Assembly (NCBI GenBank): GCA_034008185.1
Contig: CM067084.1
Location: 5,785,385-5,849,384, forward strand
Direction of reading: 5' to 3'
Length of the DNA: 64,000 bases
Source of the DNA: Gorsachius magnificus
Lineage: Eukaryota > Chordata > Aves > Pelecaniformes > Ardeidae
Shown here: piece by piece, positions 11,271 to 20,878 of the stretch
How the letters are laid out: each line of letters starts with the position of its first letter
Numbering within the stretch: the stretch's first letter is position 1
The notes under the pieces: generated by a model
Database searches by the model: none
What the model saw: only the letters and a program-made list of their open reading frames with translations
Told to the model about the DNA's origin: nothing
Position numbers and translations under genes: made by a program

Positions 11271-14200
11271 ATTCTTAAAAAAAAAAATAAAATCTGAATC
11301 TGACTTTTGCATTTCATGTAGTCTGTAAATGGGCACAAACCTTCAGTCTCTGTGTGTGTGATAACTAGGTACCCAGTTGGCTGTACTTAGGAGTTATGAC
11401 TCTTTAAATGAATATGCAAATAGAGGTGAACAGAGGAGAAGAGGTGCTAAACTTCTGGTTCTTCGACTTGTAACTCTAGTTGCCTTAACGCTTACCTCTG
11501 TTACTCAGCTTGTCTTCTACAGTTTATATTAAAAATGGTCCCTGTGGGTGTATGCATCTTACAGCAGTGGGATCAACAAGATGTTACTAATTTTCTAAGA
11601 AGATTTAATTAGTTGCAGTTTAAAAAGTGTTCCTTCAGACTGTGGTCACTATATACTTAGACTAAAGGGATAAACATATTACCATATATAATGCAGTAAA
11701 TGCAGTTATAATAGAGCAGTATTTGTCCTGATAGGTAGCAGGAGGTGACATGGTTTTTTTCAACTGACTTCTCAGAGTCTGTGCTTTCACAAACCTTCAA
11801 GTGTCTTTAATACAAGTTTACCCAGAGAATTTCTAACTTTTTAATTGAAAAGCCTTAATAATAATAATTCTTTAAAAACGGTTCTGGTTTGCAAGAGTTA
11901 AAATAAGATTTTCAAAGGGAATTCAAATAAAATGCAGTAATAGACTGCCCTATTAGTATACTTGCTCAATGTTAGTGTACACTTTTAAATACGTTTATCA
12001 GATTTGTTCACCCTATAAGCTATATACTTTATTAAAATTAAATTTAGCCATATAAGCTACAAACTGATATAGCAGAATAGGATGCTGATTTTAAAATACA
12101 GTTATGCAACTATGAAATATTAATTTTGTAAGGTTTTAGATATATTTACTACTTCAGTTCTGATTTATTCTACAATTGCATGCAAAGTCCACGCTGCTAT
12201 TTATTGAACTTCCTATCTTTTTTCAGCTTGATGTTTTGAGCAAAGTCTAACGGGGATCAGACATTTGATTTTACTGATGTTTTTTCCTCTTGGGAGCAGT
12301 CTTACCCATGGATACATTCTGTGTTAGCAGATCAGGCTGACTGAACCTGCAGCCATTCAGGCTGCAGTTGCACAAGAAGAAGAGGTTCCTTTCCTTTCTC
12401 TGCTCTGGCACTCTGCCCTGCAGTTTTGGCAGCTCTGGCATTTACCATGTCTTTTGTTAATGTGACTTATTTCAGTAACAAAGGGGAGGATTTACTTGAC
12501 TTCTATTTGGTTAGTTAAATCAGTGCACAGAGCCGTCTAGCGGCACGTGGCCCAGTAAGAACTGCGGCCTGCAGCGGAAAGAAGGGCCAACAGAATTTTG
12601 CCCTGATGGCAGCCCCGAGTGTTTGAAATGACCCCCCTGTGTCTTGCGGTATCAGAGGCAGGGTCTTAGAGTTCTGTTTCAGGCTTATCGTGACATTGAA
12701 CCATGTATAATTTGGAATTGATGTCAGCAAAGCCTGACACAATCCAAAAAGGCTAAATTTTCCCATTATTCATATTAAAGTGCTAACTTGGGGTGCTGCT
12801 GATTCCATCTAAACATCAATGCCTTGTAGTTATGAAAATAATGCAAGGTTAAATATGCATAATAAACACTCTTGCTTATACTTGCACTGTTAGTCAGAAA
12901 GGCTTTTTTATGTTTATAAACCTTATGTGAGTTTTAGCACTTCAACCAAACACTGGCAATTGTTTAGCACAATTATTTAAGGTAGCCATTTAAACAGTAG
13001 TTTTGGTTATTCTGTGTCAAGGTCAAGTGTTGCTTTGTGGGTTTTTTTAAACTACATGTAACTTACAGTAGAACTGGAACATGATATATGCAACAAACCA
13101 GGTATCTCAGATTAATCTTCTTATTTCTACTTTCTTGATCAAAATTTGTTGTAGCACTTGGAAAAAAATGAAATCTAGAATTTGTACCGCAAATAATTAT
13201 GCATATTTAGGTATGGCTGCTGGTAAACAGCAACTTAAAAGAATTACTTACCCTTTTGTAAGAAAATCAGTTGAATACAGAAAAAGAACCCTGAAAATAT
13301 AAGAACTTGGAAGATTCCTAATTATAATACTTTTGAGAGAGATTTCAGAACCTGTAAATTAAACTTTTCTAGTTCATCTAGCAATGTTACATAATATATA
13401 GCCAGTTAAGTAAAATTGCCATCTAATACTCGTGTAAAAACAAAGATTATTGGATTTTGTAAATAATGTATAATTTGTAAAATGTTTTGCAGAAATCTTG
13501 TATTTGAAATGCCAGTATTTTTATGTATGAATAGCACAGCAACAACTGTGAATGATGTTAGAACACTTATTTTTAAACATGCATAGCAACGTTCATACTT
13601 CTGTACAGTGAGCAATATGAATGCCTATTACTGATACCAATGAATTTGGCTTCCAGTAAGCACAACTGGTAGTTATTTTTTAAAGTCACTGCAGTAATTT
13701 AGATATCCTTCAGTCTCCTCGCTTGGCTTGAAACAATCTTACCAGACAACCTTCTATGTGACCCATGTTTACCAGGTATTTAATTATAGTAAATAGACAG
13801 CTAATCAAGGCACCTTTGTTTTTGTATTTGACTCTGCACTCCATGTATGTATGTACGTAATAGTTGCTAACTAATGTGATAACTTGTTTTAACTTACCTA
13901 GGGTGCCTATTTATTTTTTTATAAATGTTCCCTTCTGGCTATAGATTTGTATAAGCCTAGACAATTTTTGTAACAGTAAAGACATTAACAAGTCCTGTAA
14001 TTAATATATTTTTCCGCCTTTAGAATTATTTTCTTGCAGAGTTCTGCTTGTTCAAACTATCAGATAAAAATTTCAAATACCTTTGTCTTATGTTTTGTAG
14101 TCTGTATTTTTCTAAAAAAAAAAACCTACCTTAAAAAAAAATTGGCTTTCCAGAACTATGTTTTTAAACAGTTTTAATACTGCTACTGAAAGTTTTGCAG

Positions 14201-14953
14201 AGATGGTGGTTCACTTAACCTTTTTTGAACAGTAAAATTCATCTTCTGAAATACTTGTTTAAAAAGCTGTTAAATCTGATTAGCTTTCTAAAGACCTATG
14301 AAATGCTAAAGCAGTTTTAGTACCATAACAATTAATTGATGTTAGTCCAGCAGTCTTTCTACCTTACTGGCTTTGCTCTATTAGGTATAAGTGAAATTTG
14401 CCTTGATAAATGTATTTGCGTGCTCCAGGAGTGGGAGTGTATGGAATAGCTTGAGCCCAATGCATCACAAGCCTGCGCTTTGTTAGCTTTAAGTTTTCCA
14501 AGTAAAACCTTGTATGTCAGATCTGGCTGAAGGAGAAAACCAAATTACTAGAAGATACCTTGAAATTTCTTTTAACTTTCTAAAGGCTATTAAGACTTAT
14601 TCTCACCCGTCTTCCTTACCAAAAGAGAAATGGAACAACATTCAGCAATTCCCTAATAGATTGTTCCCTTGAGAATTCCCTAGTGAAATGGGGGGGGGGA
14701 GGGGAGTAATGAGCTTGTCTTTTTAATAGCTTCATTTGAAAAACTGTAAACCCCATTTTTCTCTTTGTGCAAATGCAGTCACCGTTCAGCGCTCTTCTGC
14801 ACTGTAAGTCAAGAACTCTGAAACTGCTGACTTACTTCATAGGTACCAGCAGCCAAGATCATAAATGCTGGCAGGTAAAGGCATCTCTGTTCTTAAAGCA
14901 TAGAAAGCCACTGTCAGTAGAAGAATTGTCTTTAACAGTGGAAGAAAAATAAA
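11271..14953 (+). other. USP53: Probable USP53 3'UTR
   Basis: Non-coding AT-rich DNA after the USP53 stop, with plus-strand AATAAA hexamers at 11286-11291, 11926-11931, 12861-12866 and 14948-14953. Alternative polyadenylation is likely, and which site is used cannot be told from sequence. The downstream limit is an inference from the last hexamer before the convergent C4orf3 signals. A G-rich stretch (G9-A-G4) lies at about 14691-14704. Confidence 0.45.
14948..14953 (+). promoter_or_regulatory. USP53: Distal poly(A) signal candidate for USP53
   Basis: AATAAA on the plus strand, 3.7 kb past the USP53 stop. It faces a minus-strand AATAAATAAA about 130 bp further right, so the two genes could converge here. 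Nearer candidates at 11926 and 12861 could be used instead. Confidence 0.35.
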
Positions 14954-15080
14954 GGGAAAGAGAGCATATGCTCACTTTTGCATCCTAAATCCTACTTAAC
15001 CTGATGGTATCCTGTTCTCATTTAATGTGTTAGAAGACACTGAAACACTCTACACTTCAAAGTCTCCGAGATCTAGTTAT

Positions 15081-15090
15081 TTTATTTATT
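15081..15090 (-). promoter_or_regulatory. C4orf3: Poly(A) signal candidate for C4orf3 (overlapping AATAAATAAA)
   Basis: The plus strand reads TTTATTTATT, giving two overlapping AATAAA hexamers on the minus strand, about 1.0 kb downstream of the proposed C4orf3 second exon start (16095). Another hexamer lies at 15789-15794. Confidence 0.35.
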
Positions 15091-16095
15091 CCTGAAAAAA
15101 ACCCCAGTAACAATGAACTGTACTCCTCAGAATTAGAAACTGTTATTCACAAGGGAAAAATACTCAAGAAAACTCAACCCCTTTCATCCATAGTTGAAGA
15201 CTGTCTTCCCCAAAAACTGATCAGGTAAAAAGCCTACTCCATGTACTTGGCTTCCTTTTCTTTCTCCTGAAAACACAGGAGGCTCTTTGATTTAACACCA
15301 CTTTGAAAGTCTCCCTGTAGTGAGACAGAGGGAATCTTGATGGGGCACATGGAAGTTGAAGCCTCTTACTTACCTATTGCTGTCTACTTACAGTCATCCA
15401 TGGAAGGATATGGAAGAGGGTATTCCACATGTAACCTACTGGCTACCCAAGGCTGTTCTTGTAAGCTCGCTCCTTCACTGCTTATAGCAAGGAAATTGGA
15501 ACCTGTTTATAATCTAAATCAGTAAGTGAGGACAATAGGCTACTATTGCTGTTTCACTGGCACGTTTCAGAAGGCACAGTAACTGCTGAAGCTAGAATCT
15601 CATGCTGTGGAATAGAGAAAGGCATAAGAGAAAACCAAACAGCATCAAACCTTCATGATTAACTTCTTGAAAGCAAAACAGCTAATTAACCTTCATGTAT
15701 TGAGGGAAAAGGTCCGAGTTACAACTTCAGTCTATATAGGAGCTGGATTTTGTTCTCAGTCACCATGCAGTCTGTCCTTTCAGTTGATTTTATTCAAACA
15801 GTACGTAGTTTCATTGGTGCATAACAAACCTTTAGGCGCTAATTACAAAAGCACAGTCAAGCTGTCTTATGTGACCTTTAAGGCACTGTTTAGAACACAG
15901 AAAACATGATACAGGTAAAAACCTGAACGGTAATACTTGTGATACAGCCAGAGGGATATTATGATATAGTGTATATATGTGTCTCTTGCATTCAGATGCA
16001 AGTGGAGTCGTGTTCCCAGTTGTTTATGCTGCACAATGGTCCTCCTCTTCTGCTGCTTGCTTTCATAAGGTGCATCCTGTGATTAGATAGCAGCT
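15081..16095 (-). other. C4orf3: Candidate C4orf3 3'UTR exon
   Basis: On the minus strand a strong acceptor, TTTTTCTGTTCTCTGTAG, ends at 16096. It pairs with the donor GTGAGC at 16552-16551, after the C4orf3 stop. This would make a 457-bp intron in the 3'UTR, consistent with my recollection of a two-exon C4orf3 with the coding part in exon 1. No open frame of note is present. The distal limit is the AATAAATAAA at 15081-15090. Confidence 0.4.
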
Positions 16096-16552
16096 CTACA
16101 GAGAACAGAAAAAGTCCGGTTACTTATGCAGTGCTATACAGTCCTTTGGAAGATGGAGCAAGCACAAAAAAAAAGCATACTTTCTGATCCAAGAACTGAT
16201 ACTATCGGTTTTTTGCTAAGGGGGGAAAAAAAAAAAACAAACAATCAAGCTGCTGGCTGTTTGGAACTAGCTTGACATTTCCCCGGAGGTATTTGTGCTC
16301 TTCCAGCCCTTTAGAAGCTTTTGCAGGCAAGGAGAGCCAAGGCTGCTCCCAGTGCCCTGCCAGGAGCAGCACCTTTCCCCAGGCCCGCCCGCGCGGGTCA
16401 CCCGCAGCCGCCCCAGGCAGGCGCAGGCCGTCCCGCTGCTGACAAGCGGCAGCGCCCCTCCCGGGGGGGGCCCCCCGGGCCCCGCCCCGCTGAAAGCCAG
16501 CCCTCCCCAGGCGCCGGGCGGCACGCCGGGCGGCACCCCGGCCCGAGCTCAC
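16096..16552 (-). other. C4orf3: Candidate C4orf3 3'UTR intron
   Basis: Donor CGG|GTGAGC 37 nt after the stop codon and acceptor CTCTGTAG on the minus strand give a 457-bp intron. Both sites are strong by eye, but there is no coding frame to prove the splice. Confidence 0.4.
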
Positions 16553-17050
16553 CCGCTCCCCGGCAGCGGCTAACCCGGGCCCGGCGCCCTCAGGGCAGCA
16601 GGTAGATGACGACGAAGAGCGCCAAGTCGAAGAGGACGAAGAGCCACAGGTCCAGCCAGTAGGACTGCCCCGACAGCGACGGCCCCCGGCCGCCATCAGC
16701 CGCCGCGCCCCGCTGCTCCCGCTGCCGCACCGCCGCCTCCATGTCCTCGCACCAGCTCCTCTTCCGGGTGGGGAGCCAATGAGAGCAGAGCACACGTACT
16801 CCCGCGCGGGGTAGCCCCGCCCTTGCCGGCGCGCGGAGCGCCCCGCCCTGCTGGGGCGGCGGTTGGTGGCGGTTGGTGACCGTTGAGGCGCGAGCGGTGC
16901 TGCCGCGGCCTGAGGCGCGACCCAGCGGCGGCTCTGGTGTTTTGCCGCCCGTTCCAAGCACGGCTGCGCTCCCTCGCTGCTCTCCTGGCAGGCAGCTGCT
17001 GCCGCGGTGGCCCCTTTCCCGCCCACTGCTGAGGGGAGAATGGCGATGCC
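16370..17050 (-). promoter_or_regulatory. C4orf3: CpG island with C4orf3 promoter
   Basis: The only strongly GC- and CpG-rich stretch in the window. It covers the C4orf3 coding exon and extends upstream. GC boxes (CCCCGCCC) occur near 16815 and 16850. Two direct copies of GGCGGTTGGTG lie at about 16857-16878, and CCGTTG, a possible Myb-type site on the minus strand, follows at about 16880. A reverse CCAAT box lies near 17152 (ATTGG on plus). There is no TATA box, as expected. Transcription start is not determinable. Confidence 0.7.
16590..16742 (-). CDS. C4orf3: C4orf3 / another-regulin (ALN), SERCA-inhibiting micropeptide
   Basis: A 50-codon frame from ATG 16742-16740 to TGA 16592-16590. 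The product starts MEAAVRQREQ, has a polar Gly/Arg N-terminal half, then SYWLDLWLFVLFDL and a single C-terminal membrane helix ending YLLP. That tail nearly matches the another-regulin signature I know from mammals. Regulins insert in the endoplasmic or sarcoplasmic reticulum membrane and lower calcium uptake by SERCA pumps; ALN is the broadly expressed member. I chose this start because human ALN also begins Met-Glu and has a short N-terminus. At 50 residues it is shorter than the 66-residue human form. The frame stays open upstream to 17270, so a longer product is formally possible. The exon sits in a CpG island typical of a housekeeping promoter, between USP53 and FABP2 as in mammals. Confidence 0.9.
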   Translation of the reverse strand: MEAAVRQREQRGAAADGGRGPSLSGQSYWLDLWLFVLFDLALFVVIYLLP

Positions 17051-20000
17051 AGGCCGGGCTCCTTGTGGTAAAGATGGGACATGGAGGGAGCTCCCGCTTC
17101 TCCTGCTGGTGTCTGGAGAAGCGATGCTTGTGGAGGCTCTCTCTCAGCTGGTGATTGGCGTTTCTGCGGTGGTACCTGGGCACTGCTGGTTGCTGCTCCC
17201 TGTCAGTCCTCAGGGCGCTTGGCCAGGTGAGATGAGAGGGTGGGGAAAAGCAGGTGGTTGGTTCCGTCAAACTGTTGGCCTCATTCTGTTAAGCTGTATT
17301 GGGACTCCTGTGGAAATAAACATTCACAAGTTCTTCCTGATACGGTTTCTTGGAGAGCAGATGATGCCCTAGAAGAAACTAAAAGACCTTTTGGGAAATC
17401 CTGTTCTGAAGAAGTTTAGGAAAATGGAAATTCTTTCAAGGTATGCTCCTATCCTTGAAGGCTAGTTGGAGCTTGTACACCCTAAACAAATGTGAAAGTT
17501 CATGTAGATAGCCTATACTGTGTGCTTTATTTACACAATACACAATTTCATAAGAAGTTAAATCAAGCTCCACAACCTGATGCCATGTTCATAGTTGGGA
17601 TGTACTACCCTCGGTCCAGCTAGTTCACTCAGTACTGAAAGGAGTGCAATTTTTATTGTGTCTAGAAGAGTGACCAGAAACTAAGGAGTAAACTAAACAA
17701 AAACTTCTTCATTGTAGCTAGTAGCCCTTTTTAGCCTCATATAAAGAGAAAAGGCTATACGTGCTGCAGAAAGCAGAGCAGATGTATCTGATCAGAGTTT
17801 AACCTCTCATAAGCATGCACTTAGGAGTAACCGTTTTCCTTAAGTTCTGTCATTAGAAATAAGGATGAGCTTGAATTTCTCTTTATATAGCAAGTGTTGG
17901 TTAGGCATATGTGTTAGGTGAAGTATATTAGAGATTTTTTGGGGAAAAAAGGACATTATTTCCCCTTTAAGTCTTGTTACCCACCTGTATGACCTCATTT
18001 GAGCAAAAGGAACTGTGGATTATAGGTTTCTCCAGAGCAAACAACTTCCTATTAGGTTGCAAAGTAATGTAATTCTGAAATTCCTGCCTAGGAAACAGAA
18101 ATCTCCTAGTCAAATTTACTAGGCTATCTCATTCACATTCTAATAGAATGATCTTACTTGTTAGTTTACAGAAGCTGTAGCACTCTCCTCTATCCCTTTG
18201 ATTGATGATCCTATCTCAAGTATTGGAAACTGAGTCTTTAAAGATTTTTCCTTATTTTATAAGTACAGCTGCTGACCACATCTGTCTGTGGTATTTGGAG
18301 CTGTTAAATTTTGAGCTCTCATATTTTCTTTCTTTAATAAATAATTACCAGTTTACTTTTCAGTTTGTGGCCTTGTATGTAATCCAGAACTAACTAAAAT
18401 AATTTCTCAAATACTTGACAAAAAAAATACCCTACTGATCATTGTAGCCAATGAATCAAACAGATCTGGTAACCTAGGCCAAAATAACCGTGAATTAGGT
18501 TTTTACGGGCATGGGCGTGCCAGAGGTAAGTGCATTGATACCAGGCGTGAGCTAGTTTGGCTTTCTGAACCAGAACAGGGCAAGATTTAAGGGTCAGCAT
18601 ACTGAGGGAAGAGAGAACACGTTCAGAAACTTAATACAGCTTTCATTCCAGCCAGTGAAGTCTCTAAAAGAAATAAAATGGCATTCTCCAATTTCCTGAA
18701 ACCTTTGACATGTGATTGCTAATATATTTCTATGCAATTTAGAAGCAATAATGGTATGCAGCTGATAACGAGGTCAAACTCTGTAACAGCACTTCTATCG
18801 TTAGGGCTTCTGTCTTATAGTTTAGTCTGCTTTTTCGGTGCATATAGCAGAACGGAGAGAAGCTGTCACATAGCTTATTGCAAGCCATTACTCTTTATCC
18901 CTCTCTCTTTTAAAGGCTTTAGTATCTAAACAGAACAGCCTAGAGATAGACAGAATTTTGTAGTAGCGTTGTTTCCAGATTTGAGGGTGTTGCTTTTGTT
19001 TGGTGGGGTCTTTTTTAGTTTTTCATACCTTGGCTTTTTGGTTTTACATCTCTTTGTAATTGAAAATTGAGGGACTGTTTAAAATAGTATTCTCTTCATT
19101 GTGATATATGTGGTATTTCTACCCACCGAAAGATGATTATGTTAAAAAAAAAAATCTATGCTGGAAGTTGCATACAATCAGTATCTGGGAGAGGAAATCC
19201 AAATTCATAAAGAAGGGTGATCTGTCCTAACGTGAATACTGTTTGCATCTTGATAGCATTTTGACAGTAGAGGGAGCTATGAGATGCCAAAGACCACAAA
19301 AATACAGGCTAATAGAACATTCAGTTATAAAAATAACTGAAGGAAAAAATGGTTTTCTTTTTTATTTTTTTATGGCCAGCAAAAAACCAGTCAAGGAGCG
19401 CCAAGAAAACAGGGGAGTAAATTTTGTGAGGTATTTTAAAAACCTGTTAAAATCGTAATGTAAACATACCTGTTCAGAAATTATATTTGAAATTGGACAT
19501 GTAAGAGCATGTGAATAAGCACACGGCAGAAGATTATCTAGCTGTTTACCATCATTGGGGAATTCTGTGATGAAGTGCTGTGAGACTTCACAGTTATGGC
19601 TGCATTCATATTTTGAGTTAGGCCTCAGGGCTCTTCTCAGGGCCCATGTGGTGTTCTGACCTTTTAGCAAAGCCTTACGTGAATGAGTGTTTTTCTAACT
19701 ATGGCAGTAGAAGCATGGGTGCAAAAAGCTCAGAAGCCCAAAAAAGAGCTTGGGGTGTATTTGCTGAAGGATGAGTACTGGCAGTACACTGGTTTATTTG
19801 CTGCTGCATCAGAAAGGGTCCAGCGCTGGGAAGCAGGCTGCCCTGTAGACATGGGAACAGGACTAGATGGCCACCAAGAGGCACAGTTAGAGGGACACAG
19901 CAGATTGTAACTAGTGCTGACCCTTGAGGTGCAGTTTTACTGCAACTCTTAGGAAATAGTGCAACTCGAGGTGAGGCTGGGTTGGAAATAGCACTTACAG

Positions 20001-20423
20001 ACTGGACACGAACAGAACACTGTGTATTTGTCATCCATCAGAACCGCCAATGTTTGAAGTCAACTTACCTTCTTAGGATACCTTCAATATTTTTAGTCAT
20101 GTCTTGAAAGAAACTCATTCAGAGCCTGCTAATACTCTTCCTGACGCAGAATGATTTAAACCCCTAGTAAATTGGAACTGCTCAGAATCTGCATGTTTAA
20201 AACCATGGTCATACTTTTAGAAACAAATACAATGGAATTACTTTATGTGAGATATCTGTATATAAATCAGTACATGCTTTATCGTATTGCTATAGATTTG
20301 AGCAAGGTATCAATGGGGTATCACTCAAGTCCTCTAAGTGAGCTGTATAATCACACCATGTTTTATGCTTATTCCATATTTATATTTACATAGAGTAGTC
20401 TTAGAGATTTGGGTGTTATCAGG
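17051..20423. other. Intergenic region, C4orf3 promoter to FABP2 3' end
   Basis: AT-rich DNA without a recognised gene or clear transposon. A divergent transcript from the CpG island is possible, since a plus-strand CAG|GTGAGA donor lies near 17228, but nothing else supports it. Confidence 0.5.
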
Positions 20424-20827
20424 TTTATTTTAGGTTTTGCCATCCTTATTACACAATATTCAATACACAGAGAAACTTTATCAATATAAATATTATCATA
20501 AGGAAACTAAGTTGCCATTTGAGAAGCAGTGCAAAAAATATTGAAGTTCTTACAGAAAATAGTTTCTTCAGCCTTTTATAGTATGGTGCTCAGGTAGGAC
20601 TTGGTACAAGTAACATCTTAGCATTTGTATCAAACTGTAATTGGATTTTGTTTATTCAAGGCAAAACAGTAAGCATAAGGAACTAGCCTGTGTTTTCAAC
20701 AGGGCTAAGTAATTGCAGTTTGGGACGTGCTGTGAGAGGGTAAAAGGAAAAAAAAAAGCAGAGGATATGTAGAAAAATGGTCTTTTTTCATTGGTTTTCA
20801 ATTGTTGTACTGTTCTGGGCAAAGTAA
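20424..20827 (-). other. FABP2: FABP2 3'UTR with two poly(A) signal candidates
   Basis: Minus-strand AATAAA hexamers lie at 20656-20651, about 170 nt past the stop, and at 20429-20424, about 400 nt past it. Either could end the transcript. No coding potential. Confidence 0.5.
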
Positions 20828-20878
20828 TTAGCCCCTTTTGAAGATTCTCTTGGCTTCAACTCCTTCATATATGTAGGT
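20828..20878 (-). CDS. FABP2: FABP2 exon 4 coding part
   Basis: Acceptor TTCTTAACAG, then TYIYEGVEAKRIFKRG and TAA at 20830-20828. It carries the last strand of the barrel, whose Arg and Tyr residues contact the fatty-acid carboxylate in the family. Confidence 0.96.
   Translation of the reverse strand, partial: TYIYEGVEAKRIFKRG

Noticed and set aside
16202..17026. 274-codon minus-strand frame over the CpG island, and several 90-130 codon frames on both strands
   Set aside because: Stop-poor because of high GC content. They overlap the recognisable C4orf3 frame and show low-complexity Ala/Gly/Pro/Arg composition.
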